Shown here: piece after piece, positions 54,425-64,000 of the stretch
Layout: each line of letters begins with the position of its first letter
How positions within the stretch are numbered: the stretch's first letter is position 1
Assembly (NCBI GenBank): GCA_937924905.1
Contig: CALDUK010000019.1
Coordinates: forward strand, 62,001 to 126,000
Direction of reading: 5' to 3'
Length of the DNA stretch: 64,000 nucleotides
Source of the DNA: an uncultured Paracoccaceae bacterium
GTDB lineage: Bacteria > Pseudomonadota > Alphaproteobacteria > Rhodobacterales > Rhodobacteraceae
Notes under the pieces: generated by a model
Databases searched by the model: none
Told to the model about the DNA's origin: nothing
The model's input: only the letters and a program-made list of their open reading frames with translations
Translations under genes and position numbers: made by a program

Positions 54425-55453
54425 TCAACCTTCAAACACGGCCGGCAAAATGCGCTCGTCCCCCTCCATCCAGGGCGGCAAGGGCAGCCCTTTTTCACGC
54501 AGGAAATCCGGGTTGAACATCTTGGACTGATAGCGATTGCCATAGTCACAAAGAATGGTCACGATCGTATGTCCCGGCCCCATATCACGGGCCAGACGCA
54601 TCGCGCCGGCAACGTTGATGCCCGACGATCCACCAAGGCAAAGTCCCTCATCGGCCAGCAGGTCAAAAACAATCGGCAAGGCCTCAGCATCTGGGATCTT
54701 AAAGGTGAAATCGGGCGTAAACCCTTCAAGGTTGGCCGTGATCCGACCTTGCCCAATGCCTTCGGTGATCGAATTGCCATCGGGCGGCGTTTGATCTGTG
54801 TAAAGCTGGTACAAACCCGATCCATCGGGATCAGACAGCCCAACCTTTACACCTTTCGGCTGCAAGACCTGGGCAACGCCCGCAAGCGTGCCCCCCGACC
54901 CAACAGCGCATGTGAACCCGTCAACCGCGCCATCCGTCTGATCCCAGATCTCTGGCCCCGTCGTTTCAACATGTGCCTGCCGGTTGGCGGTGTTGTCGAA
55001 CTGATTGGCCCAGACCGCCCCGTTCGGTTCAGTTTCGTTCAACCGTTCTGCAAGCCGGGCCGAATATTTCACATAGTTGTTCGGGTTTTTGTAGGGAACC
55101 GCAGGCACCTGCACCAATTCGGCCCCGCACAGTCGGATCATGTCCTTTTTTTCCTGGCTCTGCGTTTCCGGAATAACGATGACTGTTCGGTATCCCATCG
55201 ACGCCCCCACCAACGCCAAGCCGATCCCGGTGTTTCCGGCTGTGCCTTCAACAATCGTACCGCCCGGTTTCAATGCACCTGACGCAACAGCATGTCGAAT
55301 GATGAACAACGCAGCCCGGTCTTTGACCGATTGCCCGGGGTTAAGAAATTCAGCCTTGCCCAGAATTTCGCAGCCGGTCTGATCAGACGGACCATTCAGG
55401 CGGATAAGCGGCGTGTTGCCGACAGCGTCGGCCAGATCTTTGCGAATGTTCAT
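54425..55453 (-). CDS. cysK: Cysteine synthase A family PLP enzyme
   Basis: 342 residues: NTPLIRLNGPSDQTGCEILGKAEFLNPGQSVKDRAALFII, with the PLP Lys in SVKDR; EGTAGNTGIGLALVGASMGY; the phosphate loop GSGGTLAGVAQVL; and EGIGQGRITANLEGF. Replaces the acetyl group of O-acetylserine with sulfide. The segment AGNTGIGLA replaces the common SGNTGIALA, placing it in the longer CysK-like subgroup, so another O-acylated substrate is possible. Confidence 0.88.
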   Translation of the reverse strand: MNIRKDLADAVGNTPLIRLNGPSDQTGCEILGKAEFLNPGQSVKDRAALFIIRHAVASGALKPGGTIVEGTAGNTGIGLALVGASMGYRTVIVIPETQSQEKKDMIRLCGAELVQVPAVPYKNPNNYVKYSARLAERLNETEPNGAVWANQFDNTANRQAHVETTGPEIWDQTDGAVDGFTCAVGSGGTLAGVAQVLQPKGVKVGLSDPDGSGLYQLYTDQTPPDGNSITEGIGQGRITANLEGFTPDFTFKIPDAEALPIVFDLLADEGLCLGGSSGINVAGAMRLARDMGPGHTIVTILCDYGNRYQSKMFNPDFLREKGLPLPPWMEGDERILPAVFEG

Positions 55454-55484
55454 ATGCGCGTCCTAGGAGCCGGAAATAGGGGTT

Positions 55485-56972
55485 TCAATGTAGCGCCGGA
55501 TAAAGCGACCGATATCGCGCCAGACCGGCGTTATGATAGTCTTTCATGTCTGTGTTCGGCTCGATCGTCTTGGCAACCGGTGCCGGGCTAAGCACATCCA
55601 TTGGGTCGGCCTTTTCCGAGGCCACAAAGCCCAACCTTGCAGCGCCAAAGGCTGCACCAAAATCGCCTTCGGACGGAAGATGCAACGAAAGCCCGGTCGC
55701 ATCGGCAACCAGTTGCACCCAGGCTTCGGATTGTGCGCCGCCGCCAATTGCATAGACGTGATCAACCTGACTGCCAGCGCTTTTGAGGGCCTCCAGGCTG
55801 TCGGCAAAGGCATAGGCAACCCCTTCCATGGCCGCGCGGGCCAAATCGGTCACCTCGGTCGCCTGGCTCATCCCGACCAAAGCGCCCCGCGCATGGGCGT
55901 TGTTGTGCGGCGTCCGTTCGCCGGACAGATACGGCAAACACACCAGGGCTTCTTTCGGCGCCGTCGCCGGATCAATGCCCGCTGTCAGCTTGGCTGGCGT
56001 CTGACTGGTCATGCGCGCAAGCCAGTTCAACGTATCGGTTGCCGACAAAATGACACCCATCTGGTGCCAGACATCCGGTACAGCATGGCAAAAGGCGTGC
56101 ACAGCCTGCTTGGTGTTCGGTCGAAACCCATCGGTCGACACGAAAAGCACCCCAGACGTCCCAAGCGATGCAAAACCGGTGCCCGGGCGCACAGCCCCGA
56201 CACCAGCGGCAGACGCGGCATTGTCGCCCCCGCCCCCCGCAATCACTGGCCGGTCTGTCATACCCCAACGCGTGGCCAGTTCGGCGCGCAGCCGTCCACC
56301 ACCGGCAGACCCTTCGACCAGATCGGGCATTTGCGCTTCCGTCAGGCCAGTCGCCGCCAACAGATCACCGGACCAGGCGCGTTTGCCAACATCCAGCCAA
56401 AGCGTCCCGGCGCTGTCTGACATTTCAGAGATATGATCACCCGTCAGACAAAGACGCAGATAATCCTTCGGCAAAAGAACCTTGTCGACGCGCGCAAACA
56501 CGTCTGGCTCGTTCTTGCGCACCCATTCCAGTTTCGGCGCTGTGAATCCGGGCATGACAAGGTTGCCCCCAATGCCGCGAAAGTCAGCGCGCTGGTCCAG
56601 TTCGTCACATTCGGCCGATGACCGGCCGTCGTTCCATAGAATGCAAGGGCGCAGCACGGCGTCATCGGCGTCAATCAGTGTGGCCCCGTGCATGTGGCCC
56701 GACAGGCCGATGCCGCGCACACCAGACATAACGTCTGGATGCTCTTTTGACAGGTTGTCCAGCGTCGCCTGCGCAGCAGTCCACCAATCCGCCGGGTCTT
56801 GTTCTGACCAGCCGGGCTTGGGTCTTGAAACGGTCAATTCTGCATGCGCCGACGCGATCACCTGCTGCTTGGCGTCCATCACAGCAGTTTTGACACTGGA
56901 CGTGCCCAGATCGATTCCCAACCAGTATCCTGAAGACACGATGCCTGCCCCGCTACAAATGCTTGGGTCCAT
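55485..56972 (-). CDS. xylB: Xylulokinase
   Basis: FGGY carbohydrate kinase of about 490 residues: WLGIDLGTSSVKTAVMD, GLSGHMHGATLID, CILWNDGRSSAECDEL, GGGGDNAASAAGVGAV and the C-terminal FGGY signature region HVYAIGGGAQSEAWVQLVADATGLSL. Phosphorylates D-xylulose at O5. No xylA or transporter lies nearby. A GTG at 56939 (giving MSSGYWLGIDLG) is an alternative start and fits the family length slightly better. Confidence 0.9.
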   Translation of the reverse strand: MDPSICSGAGIVSSGYWLGIDLGTSSVKTAVMDAKQQVIASAHAELTVSRPKPGWSEQDPADWWTAAQATLDNLSKEHPDVMSGVRGIGLSGHMHGATLIDADDAVLRPCILWNDGRSSAECDELDQRADFRGIGGNLVMPGFTAPKLEWVRKNEPDVFARVDKVLLPKDYLRLCLTGDHISEMSDSAGTLWLDVGKRAWSGDLLAATGLTEAQMPDLVEGSAGGGRLRAELATRWGMTDRPVIAGGGGDNAASAAGVGAVRPGTGFASLGTSGVLFVSTDGFRPNTKQAVHAFCHAVPDVWHQMGVILSATDTLNWLARMTSQTPAKLTAGIDPATAPKEALVCLPYLSGERTPHNNAHARGALVGMSQATEVTDLARAAMEGVAYAFADSLEALKSAGSQVDHVYAIGGGAQSEAWVQLVADATGLSLHLPSEGDFGAAFGAARLGFVASEKADPMDVLSPAPVAKTIEPNTDMKDYHNAGLARYRSLYPALH

Positions 56973-57040
56973 AAACCACCATCATCGTTGCGACCGCAAG
57001 GCGGTGCCGATGAGATTTGAATGCGGATTTTGTCGGTCAG

Positions 57041-57394
57041 TTACTTTATACGCAGGTCCGCATGATCGCCTGCGCCTTTGTCAGACGTAAAACGCAGAGT
57101 GTTCCCGCGCACTTCGACCTTCTGACAGTTTTGCGGATCAAGCATGTCGTCGTTGACGTACAGGTCCCGGCAAAAATAGCCACCATCCCACGCCCAGTCG
57201 CCCGTCACGCGCTGACCAAAGGCGCGGCCAAGAATGCGCCCGTCGCCCGACACTTTCAGCCGAATGCCCAGACGCGTCAGGTCTCGGTCCTCGACAAGGC
57301 TGACAAAGCGATCACGCTCAGTGACACGCTGAAATTCCGCAAGCGCCGGGCTTGCAGCAAGAAGCATCAGAAAACTGGCAAAGATAACGCGCAT
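57041..57394 (-). CDS. Small exported protein, unknown function
   Basis: 117 residues: signal peptide [19 protein letters not shown], then a compact mature domain with [46 protein letters not shown] and a single Cys pair (YFCRD, QNCQK) that could form a disulfide. It lies 54 bp downstream of dapB. It is not an enzyme of lysine synthesis by sequence, although neighbours may lead to such labels. Confidence 0.75.
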   Translation of the reverse strand: MRVIFASFLMLLAASPALAEFQRVTERDRFVSLVEDRDLTRLGIRLKVSGDGRILGRAFGQRVTGDWAWDGGYFCRDLYVNDDMLDPQNCQKVEVRGNTLRFTSDKGAGDHADLRIK

Positions 57395-57448
57395 GCTCGG
57401 GCTCCGCTACGGTTTTGCTTGTTTCTACGCGGCCTGAACGGTTTTGGA

Positions 57449-58261
57449 TCACCTCAGGCCCAGGACATCCTTCATATTATAATGGCCAGGAGCCTTCCCT
57501 TGCCCCCAAATTGCCGCCCGCACCGCACCTCTGGCAAAAAGCCGCCGATCTGTTGCGATGTGGCGCAAAACAATGCGTTCTCCTTCGGATGCGAACATAA
57601 CGTCATGCTCGCCCACAACATCGCCGCCCCGAATGGCGGAAAACCCGATATCACCGGTTTTGCGCGCACCGGTTATGCCATCCCGGCCGCTGTCAGACAC
57701 TTCAGACAGCAAAACCCCCCGTCCGGCAGCCGCGGCTTCACCCAACATCAATGCAGTCCCGGACGGCGCATCGACTTTGTGACGGTGATGCGCCTCGACA
57801 ATTTCAATGTCATAGTCGGCATCAAGGGCGGCCGCGACTTGCCGCGTCAGCTCAACCAGCAAGTTGACGCCCAGGCTCATATTGCCCGCGCGAACAACGG
57901 TTGCGTGCCGTGCAGCCGCGTCCAGTTTTGCCAGATGTTGATCAGAAAAGCCGGTAGTTCCAATCACATGTACCGCACGCGCCTGTGCGGTCAGCTCGGC
58001 ATGGGCGACGGTGGCGTCGGGCGTTGTAAAGTCAATCACCACTTGCGCAGGCGCGATTGCCGCGACCGCGTCATCTGTCACGACAAGACCGCGCTCCGCC
58101 CGGCTCATCGCCTCGCCAAGATCACGGCCAACCCAATCGTGGCCGGCCCGTTCAACTGCGCCAATCAACTCAAGCTGATCCGACGCATCGACCTCGGAAA
58201 TAAGCATCTGACCCATCCGGCCCGACGCGCCCGTAATCACCACCCCCGGTTTATCTGCCAT
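57449..58261 (-). CDS. dapB: 4-hydroxy-tetrahydrodipicolinate reductase
   Basis: 270 residues: Rossmann [42 protein letters not shown], the substrate motif [23 protein letters not shown], and a C-terminal [21 protein letters not shown]. Fourth step of DAP/lysine synthesis, downstream of Asd. The ATG at 58261 follows GGAGG; the longer frame lacks a site. It is divergent from rbfA. Confidence 0.96.
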   Translation of the reverse strand: MADKPGVVITGASGRMGQMLISEVDASDQLELIGAVERAGHDWVGRDLGEAMSRAERGLVVTDDAVAAIAPAQVVIDFTTPDATVAHAELTAQARAVHVIGTTGFSDQHLAKLDAAARHATVVRAGNMSLGVNLLVELTRQVAAALDADYDIEIVEAHHRHKVDAPSGTALMLGEAAAAGRGVLLSEVSDSGRDGITGARKTGDIGFSAIRGGDVVGEHDVMFASEGERIVLRHIATDRRLFARGAVRAAIWGQGKAPGHYNMKDVLGLR

Positions 58262-58363
58262 ACCATCCTCCTGCCTTTGCGTCTCGATACACCAAGCCAA
58301 TCCCAAGGTTTAGGTGAAAACGCATGCTTGCCGTTGGACGTCGCAAAGCTTAAGTCGCGTCTC

Positions 58364-58759
58364 ATGTCCAAACGATTTCACGATGGGCCCGGGCCGTCAC
58401 AAAGACAGCTGCGGGTCGCCGAACTGATCCGGCGGCGGTTGTCGGACGTCCTGAACCAGGGCGACATCCACGACCCCGACTTGAACCGGCTGTCGATCAC
58501 AGTGGGTGAAGTGACCTGTTCACCCGATCTAAAAATCGCAACAGCCTATGTTCTGCCCCTGGGCGGTGGCAACCGCGAAGAAGCAATTGATGCCCTCAAA
58601 CGCAACAGGTCCGATATCAGGCGCATCGTGAACAAGGGCCTGCAACTCAAATTCTCGCCCGACTTTCGCTTTCGCATAGACGAAACCTTCGACCGTCTGG
58701 ACGACACCAGAACCATGTTTGCCGATGAAAATGTTCGTCGCGATATTGATCGCTCTTAG
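58364..58759 (+). CDS. rbfA: 30S ribosome-binding factor RbfA
   Basis: 131 residues beginning [38 protein letters not shown], with the KH-like core [24 protein letters not shown] and the C-terminal [23 protein letters not shown]. Assists late 16S rRNA maturation. The start at 58364 is set by family length; the open frame runs far upstream antisense to dapB and is not coding there. The glycosidase gene and truB follow in the same direction. Confidence 0.95.
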   Translation: MSKRFHDGPGPSQRQLRVAELIRRRLSDVLNQGDIHDPDLNRLSITVGEVTCSPDLKIATAYVLPLGGGNREEAIDALKRNRSDIRRIVNKGLQLKFSPDFRFRIDETFDRLDDTRTMFADENVRRDIDRS

Positions 58760-59450
58760 ACTGGTTACAGGCGCAGGCCAGGCCGCGGCGTGTCAGGACA
58801 TCACATTCGACGGCAGTTCCTTTACTGTTTGCTCTGCGGATCCCGCGAAAAACAATCTGCGCCTTTTCCTGAATGGGGACGATGGCGCGCTTTTGGGAAC
58901 CTTTGGCAACCTGGAAAACCATCTTGGTCCCTCAAAGGTGGTCTGGGCCATGAACGCAGGCATGTACCATCCAGACCGGTCGCCCGTGGGGCTTTATATT
59001 GAACAAGGCCGTCAGATCGCGCCCATCGTCACGCGCGCTGGCCCGGGCAACTTTGGGCTTTTGCCAAACGGTGTGCTGTGCCTTGGGGCAAACCGCGCGG
59101 CAATATATGAGACCCGCCGATTTGCCGACGGGCAGGTCCTGTGCGACTTCGCCACCCAAAGCGGTCCGATGCTGGTCATCGACAACGAATTGCACCCACG
59201 CTTTTTGCCCCAGTCAGATTCGCTGAACATCCGAAACGGTGTCGGTGTCGCACGCGACGGCACGCTTTTTGCGGCTATTTCCAACAACAGGGTCAATTTT
59301 CACCATTTCGCACGGCTTTTCCGGGATGTCCTTGAAACGCCCAACGCGCTTTTTCTGGACGGTAGCATCTCGCGCTTATACGCACCACATCTGAACCGTG
59401 CGGACCCCGGTCTGCCCATGGGCCCCATGCTGGGCGTCGTCGCGGATTGA
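58725..59450 (+). CDS. Phosphodiester glycosidase (NAGPA-like, DUF2233) family protein
   Basis: 241 residues: a signal-like N-terminus [22 protein letters not shown], then [62 protein letters not shown] and [29 protein letters not shown], followed by [14 protein letters not shown]. This is the exopolysaccharide phosphodiester glycosidase fold. Periplasmic; substrate unknown. The ATG at 58725 overlaps the last 35 bp of rbfA. Confidence 0.85.
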   Translation: MKMFVAILIALRLVTGAGQAAACQDITFDGSSFTVCSADPAKNNLRLFLNGDDGALLGTFGNLENHLGPSKVVWAMNAGMYHPDRSPVGLYIEQGRQIAPIVTRAGPGNFGLLPNGVLCLGANRAAIYETRRFADGQVLCDFATQSGPMLVIDNELHPRFLPQSDSLNIRNGVGVARDGTLFAAISNNRVNFHHFARLFRDVLETPNALFLDGSISRLYAPHLNRADPGLPMGPMLGVVAD

Positions 59451-59499
59451 CAACCCCGCCATCCCCAGTGATAGCACCCCCCGATTGAAGGAGGCCCCG

Positions 59500-60405
59500 A
59501 TGGCACGCCGCAAAAATGGCCGCGATATTCACGGCTGGCTTATTGTCGACAAACCGCGTGGTCTGACCTCGACGGCTGTGGTGAACAAAGTGCGTTGGGC
59601 GCTGGCTGCCAAGAAGGCGGGTCACGCCGGCACGCTGGACCCCGAAGCCACTGGAATTCTGGCCGTTGCCCTGGGAGAGGCCACAAAAACAGTACCTTAC
59701 GTGACCGACGCACTGAAAGCCTATGAGTTTGAAGTCCGGCTGGGCCAATCCACCAACACAGATGATGCCGAAGGCGAGGTGATCGTCACCTCGGACACGC
59801 GCCCGTCGGACGACGCCATCCGCGCGGCTCTGCCCGGCTTTGAAGGCGATATTCAGCAAGTGCCCCCTGCCTTTTCAGCCGTAAAGATCGACGGTGAACG
59901 GGCCTATGCCAAGGCACGCGCCGGGGAAGATGTGACACTGTCTGCCCGCCCGCTCTACGTCGAAAGCCTGCGCTTTCTGGACCGCCCGGATAACGATCAC
60001 CTGCGGCTGGAACTGGTCTGCGGCAAAGGCGGGTATGTGCGCGCCATTGCACGCGATCTGGGCGAGCTTTTGGGGTGCAAAGGCCATGTCACCGCTCTGC
60101 GTCGCATTTGGTCCGGGCCGTTCGAGCTGGAAGACGCAGTGACGATGGACCAGATCGAAACGCTGGCCAAACAACCCGAGCTGGACGAAAAACTGCTGGA
60201 TTTGACCGCTGGCCTGACCGACCTGCCCGAGCTTCCGACAACCCCCGAAGGTGCCACGCGTCTGCGAAACGGAAACCCGGGCTTTGTGGTGGCGGCCAAT
60301 GCGGAATTTGGCGATCTTGCCTGGGCGTCTTATCAGGGCGAACCTATCGCGGTTGGTACGTATAAGGCGGGCGAACTGCACCCCAGCCGCGTGTTCCGCC
60401 TGTGA
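59500..60405 (+). CDS. truB: tRNA pseudouridine(55) synthase TruB
   Basis: 301 residues: [22 protein letters not shown], catalytic Asp in [63 protein letters not shown] and [16 protein letters not shown]. Makes pseudouridine 55 in the T-loop of tRNAs. The start at 59500 follows GAGG; upstream codons are not similar. DUF1643 overlaps the stop. Confidence 0.97.
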   Translation: MARRKNGRDIHGWLIVDKPRGLTSTAVVNKVRWALAAKKAGHAGTLDPEATGILAVALGEATKTVPYVTDALKAYEFEVRLGQSTNTDDAEGEVIVTSDTRPSDDAIRAALPGFEGDIQQVPPAFSAVKIDGERAYAKARAGEDVTLSARPLYVESLRFLDRPDNDHLRLELVCGKGGYVRAIARDLGELLGCKGHVTALRRIWSGPFELEDAVTMDQIETLAKQPELDEKLLDLTAGLTDLPELPTTPEGATRLRNGNPGFVVAANAEFGDLAWASYQGEPIAVGTYKAGELHPSRVFRL

Positions 60406-60908
60406 CCCTGACGCGCCAGCACGACACACAGCATGGATGGCGCGAGGCAACGTATTCTGATTGCGAAAAATACCGCTACAGCTTGCGCATCGCGTGGGCC
60501 AAGACCGGCTCGTCTTTGCTGTGTGTCATGTTGAACCCATCGAAAGCCACCGAACTGGCCAATGACCCGACGATTGAACGGTGCGAAAGGCGGGCGCGGC
60601 ACCTTGGGTTTTCCCGGCTTGAAATCACCAATCTGTTCGCTCTTCGCGAAACCTCGCCCGAACGCCTGAAAGCGTCCAAGCACCCGGAAGGACAGGACAA
60701 TCTGGCGATGGTTGAAATGGCTGTAAAGCGCGCCGACCAGATACTGCTGGCCTGGGGCGTCCACGGAACGCACCGTTCGCAGAACGAAAAACTGCTGCCC
60801 ATCTTTCTGGCATCCGGCAAGGCGGTTGTTCATCTTGGGCGCACAAAACACGGGCACCCCAGACATCCGCTTTATGTGCCCTATGCGACCAAACCAATGG
60901 CATGGTAG
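60402..60908 (+). CDS. DUF1643 domain-containing protein
   Basis: 168 residues: [66 protein letters not shown], ending LHRSQNEK-like and [17 protein letters not shown]. The NPSTAD-type motif ([13 protein letters not shown]) is diagnostic. Biochemical function unknown; the family is often found in accessory regions. The GTG start overlaps the truB stop (GTGA), so it is co-translated with truB. Confidence 0.88.
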   Translation: MTLTRQHDTQHGWREATYSDCEKYRYSLRIAWAKTGSSLLCVMLNPSKATELANDPTIERCERRARHLGFSRLEITNLFALRETSPERLKASKHPEGQDNLAMVEMAVKRADQILLAWGVHGTHRSQNEKLLPIFLASGKAVVHLGRTKHGHPRHPLYVPYATKPMAW

Positions 60909-60940
60909 GCTGACCGCACAACTGCGCAACGAGGAAACCC

Positions 60941-61249
60941 ATGGCAAACCAAGACGATGAAAAAGTCGAAGGTCGCATCCACGGCGAACAGTTCGAACCA
61001 GCGAAAAAAGACAACATGCTGGAACGCCTGATCTATATGATCCTGATTGCCTTTATGATTTCGCTTGCCCAGACTGTTTTGGGGGTCGTCACGATCATCC
61101 AATTCGTCATCATGTTGGTAAACAACAAGGAAAAGAACGAACGTTTGGCGGAATTTGGCACCGATCTTGGTATCTGGGTCGCCAAAGCCGCACGTTACCA
61201 AACTGCAGCCAGCGACGTAAAACCCTGGCCGTGGAGCGAACTGGACTGA
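60941..61249 (+). CDS. DUF4389 membrane protein
   Basis: 102 residues: a charged N-terminus, one long hydrophobic region (LERLIYMILIAFMISLAQTVLGVVTIIQFVIMLV) probably forming two close helices, and a C-terminal amphipathic helix (RLAEFGTDLGIWVAKAARYQTAASD). This is a DUF4389 pattern; function unknown. Confidence 0.82.
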   Translation: MANQDDEKVEGRIHGEQFEPAKKDNMLERLIYMILIAFMISLAQTVLGVVTIIQFVIMLVNNKEKNERLAEFGTDLGIWVAKAARYQTAASDVKPWPWSELD

Positions 61250-61262
61250 CCCAAGCGGGTCA
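61247..61262. other. Hairpin joining two convergent stop codons
   Basis: TGACCC-AAGC-GGGTCA is a perfect 6-bp stem in which each arm contains the TGA stop of one gene (DUF4389 on plus, YcaQ on minus). No U-run follows; it may act as a weak bidirectional barrier. Confidence 0.35.
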
Positions 61263-62429
61263 CCCGGCCATCCAATTCACCCTTGAGACACCGGCAAGCC
61301 GGGCAAGACGCTGAACTTCGGCTTTCAACCTTTTCAGCCGGTTCTCGGTCACCTGCACACCCGGCTCCCACCAGATGCGGGTGACGTTTAGCACGTCTTT
61401 CTCGCGCATCGCTTTCGCCTCCAGCCGCCCGACGAACCGGTCGGCGTCCAGCAGGGGATAGATGTAGTAGCCCCATTTGCGCTTGGCTTCGGGGACGAAC
61501 ATCTCGACGGTATATTCAAACCCAAACAAGCGCTTAAGCCGAAGGCGGTCACGGATCGCCGGATCAAACGGGTTCAGAATACGTAGCCGGGATGAGGGCG
61601 ACCCAACCTGGGCCAGCCGCGTTTCAATCTCAGCGCACGCATAGGCTGGGGTCCAATTGCCTGTCGCATCTTCGATCTTGACGGGCACCAAACCATCGGC
61701 CCGTCGCCTTGCCCAATCCGACACTTCGGCAACCGCGGTTGCATCCCAGAACTTGCGGATTTCGCCCAATGTTCCAAAGCCAAGCCGCAACAAAGCTGCG
61801 TCGCAAAGCCAATCAATCTGATCTTTGTCCGCCATGGTTTGGGCGCGGAATTGATCGGGAAAGACCCGTTCGGCCAGATCGTAGTACTTGATAAACCCAT
61901 CCCGGTGACAGGTCGCAAGCTGCCCGGAATACCAAAGGTAATCCAGCCCCACTTTATGCGACGGACGTTCCCACATATCGCGTTTGCCGGTTGGTTTGGT
62001 CTCGAAATCCTTGGTCGACAGCGGGCCTTCGTCGGTGATGCGTCGCAGGATCGCGTCCAGATCAATACGGGGAAGTGCGTTGCCAAACCACGAAGAACGT
62101 TCAACTTTTTCTTTCATACGGCGAAACTGACGCTGCCACATCGGCAGGTAAGCCATTGGCAGGACCGATGCGTCATGGGTGAAATGCTCGAACACCGCCC
62201 GGTCTTTTGACAGCAGCTTGTTTAGCACCGGTTCGCGATAGGTTTGATCGCGGCTCCACAGGATGTGGTGGTGGGCGCGCGCGATGACCTGAATGGTGTC
62301 CAGCTGCACAAACCCCAGCGCTTCGATGGTGCCCAACGCATCTGATTTACCTGTCGGTGCCTGACGCAAACCGTGCGAGGCAAGCCAGAGGCGACGGGCG
62401 TCTTTGTTCGGGATCTTCAAGCTGGACAT
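61260..62429 (-). CDS. YcaQ/AlkX-type DNA glycosylase (winged-helix, HTH_42 family)
   Basis: 389 residues starting MSSLKIPNKDARRLWLASHGL. The QxD-type catalytic motif lies in FVQLDTIQVIARAHHHILWSRDQTY, followed by FEHFTHDASVLPM and tandem winged helices. RLRILNPFDPAIRDRLRLKRLFGFEYTVEMFVPEAKRKWGYYIYPLL is the family signature. Related enzymes remove alkylated bases and unhook interstrand crosslinks; the exact lesion here is not known. Confidence 0.88.
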   Translation of the reverse strand: MSSLKIPNKDARRLWLASHGLRQAPTGKSDALGTIEALGFVQLDTIQVIARAHHHILWSRDQTYREPVLNKLLSKDRAVFEHFTHDASVLPMAYLPMWQRQFRRMKEKVERSSWFGNALPRIDLDAILRRITDEGPLSTKDFETKPTGKRDMWERPSHKVGLDYLWYSGQLATCHRDGFIKYYDLAERVFPDQFRAQTMADKDQIDWLCDAALLRLGFGTLGEIRKFWDATAVAEVSDWARRRADGLVPVKIEDATGNWTPAYACAEIETRLAQVGSPSSRLRILNPFDPAIRDRLRLKRLFGFEYTVEMFVPEAKRKWGYYIYPLLDADRFVGRLEAKAMREKDVLNVTRIWWEPGVQVTENRLKRLKAEVQRLARLAGVSRVNWMAG

Positions 62430-62487
62430 AGCGCTTCTGGCAAATGGGCTGACACCACACGATGGGTCAGGCCCTTGATAACATCAA

Positions 62488-62518
62488 CAAAAAACGCCCC
62501 CGGCAAAACCAGGGGCGT
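62488..62518 (-). terminator. Intrinsic terminator after pnp
   Basis: ACGCCCC (62494-62500) pairs with GGGGCGT (62512-62518). On the minus strand TTTTTTGTTG follows. It lies 29 bp after the pnp stop and separates pnp from the YcaQ gene. Confidence 0.92.
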
Positions 62519-62546
62519 TTGTTCTTTGAAAAAGAACTGGGTATTT

Positions 62547-64000
62547 CTATTCGTCTTCGTTCTTTTCGGGCGCTTGTTCTTCGCCTGTTTCCTGGTTCAC
62601 CATCTTCATGGCCAACCGCACTTTGCCACGGTCGTCAAAGCCCAGAAGCTTGACGTACACTTCCTGGCCTTCCTTCAGAACATCGGACGGATGGTTCAGG
62701 CGGCGGTTTTCGATCTGGCTGACATGGACCAAACCGTCGCGCTTGCCGAAGAAGTTCACGAAGGCCCCGAAGTCAACGATTTTGACGACTTTTCCTTTAT
62801 AAACCATACCTTCTTCGGGCTCGGCCACGATCGAGTGGATCATGTCATAGGCCTTCTGGATAGCGTCGCCATTGGGCGAAGCAATCTTGATGACGCCGTC
62901 GTCATTGATGTCGACCTTGGCGCCCGAAACCTCGACGATTTCGCGGATAACCTTGCCGCCCGAGCCGATGACTTCGCGGATTTTATCCGTTGGAACGGTC
63001 ATGGTTTCAATGCGCGGTGCGTGGACGCTGAACTCGCCCGCGCCCGAAAGCGCTTTGTTCATTTCGCCCAGAATGTGCATCCGGCCTTCTTTGGCCTGCG
63101 CCAAAGCTTTTTCCATGATTTCCGGGGTGATACCGGCCACCTTGATGTCCATCTGCAGGGACGTAATGCCGTTTTCGGTACCCGCCACTTTGAAGTCCAT
63201 GTCGCCCAGGTGATCTTCGTCACCAAGGATGTCGGTCAGGACGGCGTAGGACCCGTCGTCTTCCATCACAAGGCCCATAGCAACACCCGCAACCGCAGCT
63301 TTCAAAGGCACGCCTGCATCCATCATCGACAGCGAGCCACCGCAGACCGTGGCCATCGAGGATGAGCCGTTGGATTCAGTAATTTCGCTAACCAAACGAA
63401 TGGTATAGGGGAAATCTGTTGCACTTGGCAGAACCGCCTGAAGCGCACGCCAGGCCAGTTTCCCGTGCCCGATTTCGCGCCGACCCGGAGGGCCAAAACG
63501 ACCCACTTCGCCAACCGAATAGGGTGGGAAATTATAGTGCAAAAGAAAGTTCGAGCGGAAGTTCCCGTGCAGCGCATCGATGATCTGTTCGTCATCGCCT
63601 GTGCCAAGCGTGGTGACGATCAGGCCCTGCGTTTCGCCCCTTGTAAACAAGGCCGAACCGTGGGTCCGGGGCAGCATGCCGGTTTCGCAGACGATGTCGC
63701 GAACCTTGTCCAGCGCCCGCCCGTCGATCCGTTTGCTGTCTTTCACGACCGCGCCACGCAGGATCGAACTTTCCAGCTTTTTCAACGCTGTACCAAGATT
63801 CGGATCGGCCAGCTGATCATCGGACAAGGCGTCCTTGATCGCAGCTTTGGTGGCTGAAACCGCTGCAACGCGTTCCTGCTTGTCCAGGATCGCATATGCG
63901 GCCCGCATCTGATCTTCGCCAGCGGCCTTAACCGCCTGAAAAATATCAGCATAATCTGGTGGTTGGAAGCCAAACGGTTCTTTCGCGGCTTCTTCGGCCA
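62547..64000 (-). CDS. pnp: Polyribonucleotide nucleotidyltransferase (5' end beyond window)
   Basis: C-terminal two thirds of PNPase. The frame is open to the right edge and reads [36 protein letters not shown] before the second RNase PH domain. Landmarks are [64 protein letters not shown], a KH domain ([30 protein letters not shown]) and an S1 domain ([30 protein letters not shown]). Degrades mRNA phosphorolytically in the degradosome. Confidence 0.96.
   Translation of the reverse strand, partial: AEEAAKEPFGFQPPDYADIFQAVKAAGEDQMRAAYAILDKQERVAAVSATKAAIKDALSDDQLADPNLGTALKKLESSILRGAVVKDSKRIDGRALDKVRDIVCETGMLPRTHGSALFTRGETQGLIVTTLGTGDDEQIIDALHGNFRSNFLLHYNFPPYSVGEVGRFGPPGRREIGHGKLAWRALQAVLPSATDFPYTIRLVSEITESNGSSSMATVCGGSLSMMDAGVPLKAAVAGVAMGLVMEDDGSYAVLTDILGDEDHLGDMDFKVAGTENGITSLQMDIKVAGITPEIMEKALAQAKEGRMHILGEMNKALSGAGEFSVHAPRIETMTVPTDKIREVIGSGGKVIREIVEVSGAKVDINDDGVIKIASPNGDAIQKAYDMIHSIVAEPEEGMVYKGKVVKIVDFGAFVNFFGKRDGLVHVSQIENRRLNHPSDVLKEGQEVYVKLLGFDDRGKVRLAMKMVNQETGEEQAPEKNEDE

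Noticed and set aside
57017-58363. Long upstream extension of the rbfA frame
   Set aside because: Antisense to the exported protein and dapB; RbfA family length sets the start at 58364.

Overview
The window is a chromosomal segment of an alphaproteobacterium, most likely a Rhodobacterales (Roseobacter-group) member. This is inferred from several features: the tol-pal-ybgC/cpoB-tilS-ftsH order, roseobacter-type small families (TrgA, DUF2794, DUF4389, DUF1643), the truB/rbfA/dapB neighbourhood, moderately high GC with many GTG/TTG starts, and a CtrA-type box. The left edge cuts the 5' end of ilvE and the right edge cuts the 5' end of pnp. No prophage, insertion sequence or CRISPR array is visible.

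Region by region. 1-12.4 kb: ilvE, a succinate-semialdehyde dehydrogenase, then the cell-envelope block ybgC-tolQ-tolR-tolA-tolB, pal-cpoB, tilS and ftsH. 12.4-19.2 kb: a divergent amino-acid/peptidoglycan island. Leftward are a DgcN-like DUF1611 protein, a class I aminotransferase and a membrane-anchored unknown. Rightward are a DUF4392 (D-glutamate cyclase-like) protein, MurL (UDP-MurNAc-L-Ala-L-Glu epimerase) and MurD2 (L-Glu-adding ligase). This is the most interesting system here: D-Glu of peptidoglycan would be made by epimerising the nucleotide precursor, beside enzymes that handle free D-Glu. 19.2-22.6 kb: a decayed response-regulator receiver, then a type I secretion ABC/HlyD pair behind a perfect CtrA-type box. 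22.7-25.8 kb: a ZrgA-like zinc-uptake locus. 25.9-31.5 kb: a catabolic set (secreted cyclase, beta-hydroxyacid dehydrogenase, aldehyde dehydrogenase, tartrate/malate-type dehydrogenase) divergent from a LysR regulator. 31.7-38.2 kb: a degenerate tRNA-Pro, an EamA exporter and leuB/leuD/leuC, interrupted by a membrane protein and a phosphatase/nuclease-fold protein. 38.5-43.2 kb: purine salvage (apt, mtnP), DUF2794, an NlpC/P60 peptidase and a leucyl aminopeptidase. 43.3-45.3 kb: beta-carbonic anhydrase, SbtA and SbtB, a bicarbonate-uptake cassette. 45.8-48.8 kb: asd, glnA, glnB. 49-56.9 kb: cfa, trgA, a Gfo/Idh/MocA oxidoreductase, tRNA-Ser(GGA), a large MscS channel, cysK, xylB. 57-64 kb: dapB, rbfA, truB, small conserved proteins, a YcaQ-type DNA glycosylase and pnp.

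Several gene groups are translationally coupled (tolQ-R-A-B, leuC-leuD, sbtA-sbtB, truB-DUF1643, the zinc ABC genes, DUF4392-murL-murD2). Strong intrinsic terminators follow ftsH, leuD, apt, asd, glnA and pnp. Gene functions are inferred from recognised motifs and remembered family patterns; no search was run.
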